A stretch of 36,743 nucleotides of DNA from an uncultured Bacillota bacterium (GTDB lineage Bacteria > Bacillota > Clostridia > Lachnospirales > Lachnospiraceae), in contig CATWQE010000023.1 in assembly GCA_958352855.1 (NCBI GenBank), positions 1 to 36,743 of the forward strand. The letters are read 5' to 3'. Both the position numbers and the translations under genes were made by a program. The first letter of the stretch is position 1. The number at the start of each line of letters is the position of its first letter. The notes beneath the pieces were generated by a model. That model had not been told where the DNA came from. It searched no databases and saw only the letters and a program-made list of their open reading frames with translations. This document shows, piece by piece, positions 1-8,457 of the stretch.

Positions 1-746
1 ATGTGGTTTTAAGTATTGACGGAAGAAAAGAAGTCCATGATTTTATGCGTCCTTTCCGAAAAGGCGCCGGAAGCTATGATCTGGTTGTGCCGAAATTCCA
101 GAAGTTTGCCGCAAGCAGAGGCGAAAAGAGTTATTATGCAAGGGGTACGTTTACCCGTCATAACCTGGATTTTTCAGAGGATGTGCTGCACCTGGCAGAC
201 CTGGGCTTTGACCAGATTTCCGTAGAGCCTGTAGTAGCAGATGAAAAAGAAGAATATGCCCTTCAGTGGGAGGATGTTCCGAAAATCTGCGAAGAGTATG
301 ATAAGCTGGCAAAGGAAATGATTCGCAGGAGAAAAGAAGGAAAAGCCTTTAATTTCTTCCATTTTATGATTGACTTAACAGGCGGTCCCTGTGTTTATAA
401 ACGTCTGTCCGGCTGTGGTTCAGGAACAGAATACCTGGCAGTGACACCCTGGGGAGACTTATATCCCTGCCATCAGTTTGTGGGGGAAGAGAAATTCCTC
501 ATTGGAAATGTATGGGATGGCGTAAAACGTCAGGACCTTTGCAAAGAGTTTAAAAACTGTAATGTTTATGCAAAGGAAAAATGCCAGGATTGCTTTGCCA
601 AGTTTTACTGCAGCGGCGGCTGCGCGGCAAACTCCTATAATTTCCATGGCTCTATTAATGATGCCTATGATCTTGGCTGTGAATTGCAGCGTAAACGTGT
701 GGAGTGCGCCATTATGTTAAAGGCGGCTGAGGCAGAAGAGGAATAA
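1..746 (+). CDS. scfB: SCIFF peptide maturase, radical SAM/SPASM protein (C-terminal part, cut by window start)
   Basis: This is the last 247 codons of a longer gene; the frame is open to the left edge (first whole codon at 3) and ends at TAA 744-746. The visible cysteines match a SPASM domain: C130, C138 and C156 (numbered from the first whole codon), then C194-x2-C197-x5-C203-x3-C207 and C226. These bind the auxiliary 4Fe-4S clusters of peptide-modifying radical SAM enzymes. The CxxxCxxC radical SAM motif must lie upstream of the window. The family installs thioether cross-links in the Cys-rich SCIFF peptide (ScfA) of Clostridia. Assignment to ScfB rather than another SPASM maturase rests on recognised sequence style and on secDF lying 47 bases downstream, an arrangement I know from Clostridia. 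The scfA gene would be expected just upstream, out of view. Confidence 0.85.
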   Translation, partial: VVLSIDGRKEVHDFMRPFRKGAGSYDLVVPKFQKFAASRGEKSYYARGTFTRHNLDFSEDVLHLADLGFDQISVEPVVADEKEEYALQWEDVPKICEEYDKLAKEMIRRRKEGKAFNFFHFMIDLTGGPCVYKRLSGCGSGTEYLAVTPWGDLYPCHQFVGEEKFLIGNVWDGVKRQDLCKEFKNCNVYAKEKCQDCFAKFYCSGGCAANSYNFHGSINDAYDLGCELQRKRVECAIMLKAAEAEEE

Positions 747-793
747 CAGATGGCCATGCGTCATGAAATAAGAATGTAAAGAAGGGAAAGACC

Positions 794-3028
794 ATGAAAA
801 AAAACAGAGGCATACTTGTGCTTGTGATGACCGTTCTGGTGACTGCATTTTTGATTTTTACTACAGCAGTGGGATTGGGTCCTACAGGAACAGGCGCTGC
901 AAAAAACATTAAGACAGGACTGGATCTGTCTGGTGGTGTCAGCATTACCTATGAGACCTCCAAAGAAAATCCAGAACCGGATGAAATGCAGGATACCATT
1001 TACAAACTGCAGAAGCGTGTGGAACAATACAGTACAGAGGCTCAGGTATATCAGGAAGGTGAGAACCGTATTATCGTAGAGATTCCTGGCGTAAATGATG
1101 CCAATAAGATTCTGGAAGAACTGGGAAAACCAGGTTCCCTGTATTTTATCGCACATAAGGATTCCAAGGGAAATGAAAACTATACACTTAATACCCAGAC
1201 AGGGGAATATGAGCTTACCAAAACCATTGAAGAGATTGAAGCAGACGGCGGTATTGTACTGAACGGTACAGACGTCAAGGATGCCAAGGCGGCAGTGGCA
1301 GAGGATGATTTAAAGAATAAGACCAATGTTGTAAGCTTATCTTTCACAAAAGAAGGAACAAAAAAATTCGCAGAAGCTACAAAGGCTGCTTATGAAGCAG
1401 GAAACGACACCATTGGTATTTACTATGACGGAAGCTTTGTCAGCGTGCCAAGTGTACGTGCTGAAATTGAAAACGGAAGCGCGCAGATTGATGGTATGAA
1501 GGATGCCCAGGAGGCAGAAAATCTGGCTTCCACCATTCGTATTGGTGGTCTGAAGCTGGAGCTTACAGAACTGCGCTCCAGTGTTGTGGCTGCACAGCTT
1601 GGTGAAGAAGCCATTTCCACCAGTTTGGTAGCAGCGGCTATTGGTCTGGCTTTGATTATTCTGTTTATGATTGTTGTATACAGAATTCCGGGACTGGTAT
1701 CCGGTATTGCGCTGGTGATTTATGTATGTCTGGATTTAATTGCTTTAAATGCCTTTGACCTGACTCTGACCTTACAGGGAATCGCCGGTATTATTCTGTC
1801 TATTGGTATGGCGGTGGATGCCAATGTTATTATTTACGCCCGTATTCAGGAAGAAATTGCAGCAGGAAAAAGCGTAAGAACTGCTTTGCAGGCTGGTTTT
1901 AAAAAGGCGTTTTCTGCAATCTTTGACGGAAATATTACAACCTTAATCGCAGCCTTTGTATTAAACTGGCTGGGTTCCGGTACAGTAAAAGGCTTTGCCC
2001 AGACGCTGGCTCTTGGTATTGTACTTTCCATGTTTACCGCCTTAGTAGTGTCCAGATTCCTCATGTACGCTGTTTATGCAGTTGGTGTAAAAGATGAGAA
2101 ATTCTATGGCAAGAGAAAAGAAAGAACACCAATCCGCTTCTTACAGAAGAAAAAGGTATTCTTCCTGGTTTCTGTTTTAATGATTTTAAGCGCTCCTGTG
2201 GCAATGCTGATTTTCAAAGGCACCAGCGGAGAAGCCTTAAAATACAGCCTGGAATTTAAAGGCGGTACTTCTACGAATGTAACCTTTGCAGAAGATATGC
2301 CGATTAAAGAAATTGATGCCAGGGTAACACCTCTGGTAGAAAAAGTAACTGGAGATAAAAACGTACAGGCTACAAAAGTAGTGGGAAGCAATCAGGTTAT
2401 TATTAAAACCGTAACTTTGGATGTAAAAGAACGTGAAGCATTAAATCGGGCGCTGGAAGAGGAATTTGGAGTAACCCAGGATGATATTACTTCTGAAAGT
2501 ATTTCTTCTACTGTGAGCAGTGAAATGCGTACAGATGCAGTAAAAGCTGTGGTTGTAGCAACCATTCTTATGCTTCTGTATATCTGGTTCAGGTTTAAGG
2601 ATATCCGTTTTGCAAGTAGCGCAGTCATTGCCCTTTTGCATGACGTTTTAGTGGTTCTGGCTTTCTATGCCATTGCAAGGGTTTCTGTGGGAAATACCTT
2701 TATTGCATGTATGCTGACTATTGTAGGTTATTCTATCAATGCCACTATTGTTATCTTTGACCGTATTCGTGAGAATATGGCAGGGGCAAGAAAGAAAGAG
2801 GATTTGGAGAACCTGGTAAATGCCAGCATTACCCAGACCCTGACCAGAAGTGTGTACACTTCTTTGACAACCTTTATTATGGTATTCTTGCTGTTTGTCA
2901 TGGGCGTATCCTCTATCCGCGAGTTTGCCCTGCCTCTGATGGTAGGTATTATCTGCGGTGGATATTCTTCTGTATGTATTACAGGAGCCCTGTGGTATGT
3001 GATGAAAACAAAAATCAAAAATCGTTAA
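794..3028 (+). CDS. secDF: Protein translocase subunit SecDF, fused
   Basis: 744 residues. SecD and SecF are joined in one chain, as in Bacillus (about 740 residues), whereas many bacteria have two genes. The protein uses the proton motive force to help pull secreted proteins through SecYEG. Visible order: N-terminal membrane helix (about 7-29); SecD head beginning GLDLSGG (about 42-48); SecD membrane bundle (about 275-430) with the conserved stretch IGMAVDANVIIYARI; a second first-helix near 450; SecF head with YSLEFKGGT; SecF bundle (about 575-740) with VGYSINATIVIFDRIREN. The start follows a GAAGGGAAAG ribosome site. It lies just after scfB, and a hairpin terminator follows its stop. Nothing is broken or missing. 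Confidence 0.96.
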   Translation: MKKNRGILVLVMTVLVTAFLIFTTAVGLGPTGTGAAKNIKTGLDLSGGVSITYETSKENPEPDEMQDTIYKLQKRVEQYSTEAQVYQEGENRIIVEIPGVNDANKILEELGKPGSLYFIAHKDSKGNENYTLNTQTGEYELTKTIEEIEADGGIVLNGTDVKDAKAAVAEDDLKNKTNVVSLSFTKEGTKKFAEATKAAYEAGNDTIGIYYDGSFVSVPSVRAEIENGSAQIDGMKDAQEAENLASTIRIGGLKLELTELRSSVVAAQLGEEAISTSLVAAAIGLALIILFMIVVYRIPGLVSGIALVIYVCLDLIALNAFDLTLTLQGIAGIILSIGMAVDANVIIYARIQEEIAAGKSVRTALQAGFKKAFSAIFDGNITTLIAAFVLNWLGSGTVKGFAQTLALGIVLSMFTALVVSRFLMYAVYAVGVKDEKFYGKRKERTPIRFLQKKKVFFLVSVLMILSAPVAMLIFKGTSGEALKYSLEFKGGTSTNVTFAEDMPIKEIDARVTPLVEKVTGDKNVQATKVVGSNQVIIKTVTLDVKEREALNRALEEEFGVTQDDITSESISSTVSSEMRTDAVKAVVVATILMLLYIWFRFKDIRFASSAVIALLHDVLVVLAFYAIARVSVGNTFIACMLTIVGYSINATIVIFDRIRENMAGARKKEDLENLVNASITQTLTRSVYTSLTTFIMVFLLFVMGVSSIREFALPLMVGIICGGYSSVCITGALWYVMKTKIKNR

Positions 3029-3034
3029 TACAAG

Positions 3035-3071
3035 GAGGCTGTTGCATAAATCGGTGCAGCAGTCTCTTTTT
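3035..3071 (+). terminator. Rho-independent terminator after secDF
   Basis: A 12-bp stem, GAGGCTGTTGCA (3035-3046) with TGCAGCAGTCTC (3055-3066), has two G-U pairs and an 8-base loop, and is followed at once by TTTTT (3067-3071). It starts seven bases after the secDF stop and should separate scfB-secDF from recJ, at least partly. The recJ SD lies 12 bases beyond it. Confidence 0.8.
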
Positions 3072-3095
3072 ACATAAGATGCAAAGGAGAAAATT

Positions 3096-4811
3096 ATGGA
3101 AAAATGGGTAGTGTCTGCCAAACGGGCAGATTTTCAGGAAATCAGCCGCAAATTTGGCGTGGACCCTGTGATTGCAAGGCTCATACGAAACAGGGAACAG
3201 ATTACAGATGAGGAAATTGAGAAATATCTTCATGGAAAGCTTTCGGATTTACATTCCTGGAAACTTTTAAAGGGAATGGGAGAGCTTCTTGGGATTTTAA
3301 CAGATAAGATAGAACAGAAGAAAAAAATCAGGATTATCGGAGATTATGACATTGATGGAGTATGCTCTACCTATATTCTTTTAAAGGGACTGCAAAGGGC
3401 AGGAGCCAGGGTGGATGTGGATATCCCCGACAGGATGAAGGATGGCTACGGAATTTCAGAGGAACTTATTGACCTGGCAGCCCAGGCTTCGGTGGACACC
3501 ATTATTACCTGTGATAATGGTATCAGCGCCATTTCCCAGATTGCTCATGCCAAGGCTTTGGGAATGACTGTTCTGGTGACAGATCATCATGAGGTACCCT
3601 ATGAGGAATTGCCTCAGGGGGAAGTCCGAACCATTTTACCTCCTGCGGATGCCATTGTGAATCCGAAACAGGAAGGGGATACTTATCCTTTTTCCGGCAT
3701 TTGCGGGGCTATGGTGGCGTTTAAGGTGATTTGCGGGCTTTATGAAACACTGGATATTCCAAAAGAAGAGCTGAACAGTCTCATCCCTTTTGCCGCCATT
3801 GCTACTGTGGGAGATGTGATGGAGCTGCAGGATGAGAACCGGATTATGGTCCGCGAGGGACTTCTGCGCCTTCAAAATCCGGAAAATAAAGGATTAAAAG
3901 CCCTGATTCGTGTCAATAATCTGGAAGAGAAAACCATTACAGCCTATCATATCGGATTTATTCTGGGACCCTGTATGAACGCCAGCGGACGTTTAAGCAC
4001 TGCTAAGAGAGCGCTGAATCTGCTTCTTACAGAAGATGAGAAGGAGGCCTCTGTTCTGGCAGAGGACTTAAAAGAACTAAATGACAGCCGCAAGGATATG
4101 ACAGCCAAAGGGGTGGAGCGGGCCATTGAAATGGTAGAGAACACAGAATTAGCCAAAGACCGGGTGCTGGTGATTTATCTTCCGGACTGTCATGAAAGCC
4201 TGGCAGGAATCATTGCCGGACGGATTCGGGAACGCTATACAAAACCAGTGTTTGTACTTACCAGGGGAGAAGAAGGGGTAAAGGGTTCCGGAAGGTCCAT
4301 TGAAGCATATCACATGTTCCAGGAGATGGTAAAGTGCAAGGAACTGTTTACAAAATTCGGCGGACATCCCATGGCAGCAGGACTTTCTATGGAAGAGGAA
4401 AACATTGAGAAGCTTCGCAGAAGGCTGAATGAAAACTGTACCCTTACCCAGGAGGATATGACAGAGAAAATCGTCATTGATGTGCCAATGCCCATGTCCT
4501 ATGTGACAATTCCCTTAATCCGCCAGTTAAATCAATTAGAGCCGTTTGGCAAAGGAAATACAAAGCCGGTATTTGCACAGAAAAATCTGCAGATTTCACA
4601 ATGCAAAGTCCTGGGAAAGAACCGGAATGTGGTGAAAATGCAGTTAAAAGATGAATTTGGAGCAGTATCAGAAGGCATCTGGTTTGGAGACGGGGATGTA
4701 TTTGTGGCAAAGACACAGGAAAAGCCATGTTTTGATGTGATTTATTACCCCACAGTGAACAGCTTTCGGGGAAGAGAGAGCATAGAAATGGTGGTGCAGA
4801 GTATTCGATAG
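3096..4811 (+). CDS. recJ: Single-stranded-DNA-specific exonuclease RecJ
   Basis: 571 residues, usual length for RecJ. It digests single-stranded DNA 5'->3' in recombination and repair. The DHH phosphoesterase motifs are all present: DYDIDG (83-88), CDNGIS (139-144), the name-giving DHH (163-165) in TDHHEVP, ATVGDVMEL (about 236-244), and NASGRLS (295-301). The DHHA1 half has KGSGRS (396-401) and GGHPMAAG (422-429). The C-terminal region (about 450-571) fits the RecJ OB domain. The ATG has AAAGGAG seven bases upstream. Because a terminator precedes it, recJ may have its own promoter or depend on readthrough; I did not see a clear promoter in the short gap. Confidence 0.95.
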   Translation: MEKWVVSAKRADFQEISRKFGVDPVIARLIRNREQITDEEIEKYLHGKLSDLHSWKLLKGMGELLGILTDKIEQKKKIRIIGDYDIDGVCSTYILLKGLQRAGARVDVDIPDRMKDGYGISEELIDLAAQASVDTIITCDNGISAISQIAHAKALGMTVLVTDHHEVPYEELPQGEVRTILPPADAIVNPKQEGDTYPFSGICGAMVAFKVICGLYETLDIPKEELNSLIPFAAIATVGDVMELQDENRIMVREGLLRLQNPENKGLKALIRVNNLEEKTITAYHIGFILGPCMNASGRLSTAKRALNLLLTEDEKEASVLAEDLKELNDSRKDMTAKGVERAIEMVENTELAKDRVLVIYLPDCHESLAGIIAGRIRERYTKPVFVLTRGEEGVKGSGRSIEAYHMFQEMVKCKELFTKFGGHPMAAGLSMEEENIEKLRRRLNENCTLTQEDMTEKIVIDVPMPMSYVTIPLIRQLNQLEPFGKGNTKPVFAQKNLQISQCKVLGKNRNVVKMQLKDEFGAVSEGIWFGDGDVFVAKTQEKPCFDVIYYPTVNSFRGRESIEMVVQSIR

Positions 4812-4821
4812 AAAAAGGGGT

Positions 4822-4850
4822 TTGCGTCCGCAAGGAAAAGATGGTATACT
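4822..4850 (+). promoter_or_regulatory. Putative sigma-A promoter for apt-rel
   Basis: A TATACT -10 box (4845-4850) is preceded by TGG, making an extended -10. A TTGCGT -35-like box (4822-4827) lies 17 bases upstream. It sits in the gap after recJ, and transcription would start about 4857, ahead of the preferred apt start at 4906. The -35 is a weak match. Confidence 0.55.
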
Positions 4851-4905
4851 AAACCACATAAAAATTTGAATTATGACAAAATTCGATAGCAGGCAGGGAG
4901 AGCAT

Positions 4906-5460
4906 ATGGGAAATTGTGAAGAAAACAAACAGGAAAAAAAGAAATTGGAAGACTATGTAAGGAGCATTCCGGATTTTCCGGAAGAAGGTATTATCTTCAG
5001 GGATGTTACCAGCATTCTTCAGGATGCTGACGGTTTGAAGCTGGCGGTAGATTCCATGCAGGCGCTGGTAGAAGGAACCGATGCAGACGTGATTGTAGGA
5101 GCGGAGTCCAGAGGATTTATATTTGGCGCTCCCATTGCGTATAATTTACATAAACCTCTGGTACTGGTGCGCAAAAAAGGGAAATTACCCTGCGAAACAG
5201 TAGAACAAAGCTATGAGCTTGAATATGGCAGCGCAACAGTGGAAATGCATAAGGATTCCATTTTACCGGGACAGAAGGTCGTGATTGTGGATGACCTGAT
5301 TGCAACAGGCGGTACCGTAGAAGCCACAGCAAAGCTGGTGGAAGAGCTGGGAGGCCAGGTGGTGAAAATTGTGTTCCTGATGGAGCTGGCAGGCCTTAAA
5401 GGCAGAGAACGTCTGGCAAAGTATGATGTAGCATCAGTGATTTGCTACGAAGGAAAATAA
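4906..5460 (+). CDS. apt: Adenine phosphoribosyltransferase
   Basis: Makes AMP from adenine and PRPP (purine salvage) in the cytoplasm. The PRPP-binding signature VDDLIATGGT lies at about residues 128-137 and the type I PRTase fold is complete; GAESRGF and the flexible-loop region LVRKKGKLP are recognisable Apt features. I start it at ATG 4906 (184 residues) because AGGGAG lies about six bases upstream. The in-frame ATG at 4873 (195 residues) has no ribosome site, and Apt proteins rarely have such a leader. Apt directly upstream of rel is a common Firmicutes pairing that links purine salvage with the purine-derived alarmone system. Confidence 0.95.
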   Translation: MGNCEENKQEKKKLEDYVRSIPDFPEEGIIFRDVTSILQDADGLKLAVDSMQALVEGTDADVIVGAESRGFIFGAPIAYNLHKPLVLVRKKGKLPCETVEQSYELEYGSATVEMHKDSILPGQKVVIVDDLIATGGTVEATAKLVEELGGQVVKIVFLMELAGLKGRERLAKYDVASVICYEGK

Positions 5461-5487
5461 AAGGGTTCATGGATAAAGAGGTGATGG

Positions 5488-7797
5488 TTGGATATGGAAG
5501 AAAATAAGCAAGCTGCTTTGCAGGCAGAAGAAATTGTAAAAAAGGCTGATGCAAGTGTGAAGTCCATGGATGATTTTACCAGCCCGGAAGTTTTATACAA
5601 GGAATTAATTACAAGTGTCAGGAAATACCACCCGTCTGCCGATATTTCCATGATTGAGAAAGCGTTTCACATTGCGAATAACGCGCACAAAGGACAGACC
5701 AGAAAATCAGGAGAGCCTTATATTATTCATCCCCTCTGCGTAGGTATTATTCTGGCAGATCTGGAGCTGGATAAGGAGACCATTGTTGCGGGACTTCTGC
5801 ATGATGTGGTAGAAGATACGGTAATGACCAGTGAGGAAATCAGAGAAGAGTTCAGCGCTGAGGTAGAGCTTTTAGTGGATGGCGTTACCAAACTGGGACA
5901 GTTGAATTATTCTGCGGACAAAGTAGAGGTGCAGGCAGAAAATCTGAGAAAAATGTTCCTGGCTATGGCAAAAGATATCCGCGTTATCCTGATTAAGCTG
6001 GCAGACCGCCTTCATAACATGAGAACCTTGAAATATATGCCGCCTCACAAACAAAAGGAAAAAGCCAGAGAGACCATGGATATTTATGCGCCCATTGCCC
6101 AGCGTCTTGGTATTTCCAAGGTGAAGATTGAACTGGACGATCTTTCTTTAAAATATTTGAATCCAGACGTTTATTATGAACTGGTAGAAAAAATAAATTT
6201 AAAGAAAAGTGAGCGCCAGGCTTTTATTGACCAGGTGGTAGGCGAGGTTCGGACCCATATTGAAAAAGCCGGAATCAAAGGCCAGATTGATGGCAGAATT
6301 AAGCACTTTTTCAGTATTTACAAGAAAATGGTAAACCAGGATAAAACCCTGGATCAGATTTATGACCTGTTTGCTGTGCGGATTATTGTAGATACGGTGC
6401 GTGACTGTTATGCGGCTCTTGGAATTATTCACGAGATGTATAAACCCATTCCAGGACGGTTTAAGGATTATATTGCCATGCCAAAGCCTAATATGTACCA
6501 GTCTCTGCACACAACGCTGATTGGACCCAACGGACAGCCTTTTGAGATTCAGATTCGTACTTTTGAGATGCACAGAACCGCAGAGTACGGTATTGCTGCC
6601 CACTGGAAATACAAAGAGGTATCCAATAACGGAAAACTCAGTGTGACCCAGTCCGAAGAAGAAAAGATGAGCTGGCTGCGCCAGATTCTGGAATGGCAGA
6701 AGGACATGTCAGATAACAAAGAATTTTTAAGTCTGTTAAAGAGTGACCTGGATTTGTTTTCAGAAAGTGTCTACTGCTTCACACCTGCCGGAGATGTAAA
6801 AACTCTGCCAAATGGTTCTACCCCCATTGATTTTGCCTATAATGTCCACAGCGCAGTGGGAAATAAGATGGTAGGAGCCAGGGTAAACGGGAAGCTGGTA
6901 CCCATTGAATATGTGATTAAAAACGGGGACCGCGTAGAAATCATTACCTCTCAGAATTCCAAAGGTCCAAGCCGGGACTGGCTGAAAGTTGTAAAAAGCA
7001 CCCAGGCAAAGAATAAAATCAACCAGTGGTTCAAGCAGGAACTAAAGGTGGATAATATTCTGAAGGGCAAAGAAATGCTTATTCAGTATGCCAAGGTAAA
7101 AGGGGTGAATCTGGGAGAGGTTCAGAAACCAAAGTACCAGGAAGCGGTTATGAAAAAATATGGCTTTAGGGACTGGGATTCCGTACTGGCTGCTCTTGGA
7201 CATGGAGGTCTGAAAGAAGGCCAGATTCTGAATAAACTCCAGGAGGTTTACAACAAGGAGCATAAGGCTGAAATTACAGATGCGAAAGTATTGGAAGCCA
7301 CTGCAGAAAAGAAGGAAAAGCTTAGCATTGCAAAGAGCAAAGGCGGCATTGTGGTAAAGGGAATCCATGATGTTGCAGTACGTTTTTCCAAGTGCTGTAA
7401 TCCTATCCCGGGAGACGAGATTGTAGGCTATGTTACCAGAGGCAGGGGTGTGACGATTCACCGGACAGACTGCATCAATGTTATGAACATGAGCGCAGAG
7501 GACAGAAACCGTCTGATTGACGCTGAGTGGCAGGTGCCGGAACAGGAAAACGGAGAACGCTATATTGCAGATTTGAATATTTATGCCTATAACCGAAGAG
7601 GGCTGATTGTAGATATTTCCAAATTATTTACAGAGCGTAAAATCGATATTTCTTCTTTGAATACCAGAACCAGTAAGCAGGGAATTGCCACCATCAATAT
7701 TTCCTTTGAGGTGGGAAGCAAGGAAGAATTAAACAGTGTTATTGAGAAACTGAGGCAGATAGAGAGCGTTAAGGATATTGAGCGTACTGCCGGCTAA
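5488..7797 (+). CDS. rel: Bifunctional (p)ppGpp synthetase/hydrolase Rel
   Basis: 769 residues, full length. Makes and degrades the stringent-response alarmone. Hydrolase HD domain: H61, H105-D106 in LLHDVVEDT and the LADRLHNMRT region (about 171-180). Synthetase domain: RFKD at 324-327, the charge type known from bifunctional enzymes, and EIQIRT (353-358). Then TGS (about 428-490), the conserved cysteine region with CC (636-637) and HRTDC (658-662), and a C-terminal ACT domain (about 690-765). Both catalytic halves look intact. The start is TTG 5488, six bases after GAGG in AGAGGTGATGG; ATG 5494, two codons later, is an equally credible start. The gene could also be named relA or spoT. Confidence 0.95.
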   Translation: MDMEENKQAALQAEEIVKKADASVKSMDDFTSPEVLYKELITSVRKYHPSADISMIEKAFHIANNAHKGQTRKSGEPYIIHPLCVGIILADLELDKETIVAGLLHDVVEDTVMTSEEIREEFSAEVELLVDGVTKLGQLNYSADKVEVQAENLRKMFLAMAKDIRVILIKLADRLHNMRTLKYMPPHKQKEKARETMDIYAPIAQRLGISKVKIELDDLSLKYLNPDVYYELVEKINLKKSERQAFIDQVVGEVRTHIEKAGIKGQIDGRIKHFFSIYKKMVNQDKTLDQIYDLFAVRIIVDTVRDCYAALGIIHEMYKPIPGRFKDYIAMPKPNMYQSLHTTLIGPNGQPFEIQIRTFEMHRTAEYGIAAHWKYKEVSNNGKLSVTQSEEEKMSWLRQILEWQKDMSDNKEFLSLLKSDLDLFSESVYCFTPAGDVKTLPNGSTPIDFAYNVHSAVGNKMVGARVNGKLVPIEYVIKNGDRVEIITSQNSKGPSRDWLKVVKSTQAKNKINQWFKQELKVDNILKGKEMLIQYAKVKGVNLGEVQKPKYQEAVMKKYGFRDWDSVLAALGHGGLKEGQILNKLQEVYNKEHKAEITDAKVLEATAEKKEKLSIAKSKGGIVVKGIHDVAVRFSKCCNPIPGDEIVGYVTRGRGVTIHRTDCINVMNMSAEDRNRLIDAEWQVPEQENGERYIADLNIYAYNRRGLIVDISKLFTERKIDISSLNTRTSKQGIATINISFEVGSKEELNSVIEKLRQIESVKDIERTAG

Positions 7798-7806
7798 GGA
7801 GTAGTT

Positions 7807-8439
7807 ATGAAGCATTTAATGTTAAGAGGACTTGTCGTTGGACCAGTTTCCACCAACTGTTATTTTTTGAAAAATAAGGATACAGGTGAAATCCTGATTG
7901 TAGATCCGGGAGCAGAGCCGGATCGGATTATAAGAGCTGTGGAGCAGCTTTGTGGTCATCCGGCAGGGATATTGCTGACCCATGGACATTATGATCATAT
8001 GTGCGCTGTCAATGAGCTGCGCAGCCACTATGAGATTCCTGTTTATGCGGCAAAGGCAGAGGAGCATTTGCTGCTTGATACCACAGAAAACCTGTCTGCA
8101 GCCTGGTCAGGGAATCCCTATACCGTAAAAGCGGATGTTTACCTGGAGCATGAAGAGGTGTTAAAGCTGGCAGGCTTTTCTGTAAAAACACTGCTTACTC
8201 CGGGGCATACAAAAGGGTCCTGTTGCTATTGGATGGAAGAAGAGGGAGTCTGTCTAAGCGGTGATACATTATTTTACGGAAGCTGCGGAAGAACGGATCT
8301 GCCTACAGGAAGCATGAGCAGTATGCGAAAAAGTCTGAGAGAGCTGCTGGAAACCTTGCCGGAACATACAGAAATTTATCCGGGCCATGGAGAGGCAACA
8401 GATGCAGCCTTTGAGAAACTGCATAATCCATACTTATAA
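7807..8439 (+). CDS. MBL-fold metallo-hydrolase, glyoxalase II-like
   Basis: 210 residues with a complete metallo-beta-lactamase metal site: H59-x-H61-x-D63-H64 in THGHYDH, H134 in TPGHTKG, D153 in SGDTLF and H194 in YPGHGE. Single-domain proteins of this type (YcbL-like) hydrolyse thioesters such as S-lactoylglutathione, but the substrate in an organism of this kind is unknown. TAAGGAG overlaps the rel stop and the start lies nine bases after it, so it should be cotranslated with rel. Rel, MBL, HemZ and HD-GYP in a row is a gene order I associate with Lachnospiraceae and related Clostridia. Confidence 0.85.
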   Translation: MKHLMLRGLVVGPVSTNCYFLKNKDTGEILIVDPGAEPDRIIRAVEQLCGHPAGILLTHGHYDHMCAVNELRSHYEIPVYAAKAEEHLLLDTTENLSAAWSGNPYTVKADVYLEHEEVLKLAGFSVKTLLTPGHTKGSCCYWMEEEGVCLSGDTLFYGSCGRTDLPTGSMSSMRKSLRELLETLPEHTEIYPGHGEATDAAFEKLHNPYL

Positions 8440-8457
8440 GAAAGAGATCAGGGATAT

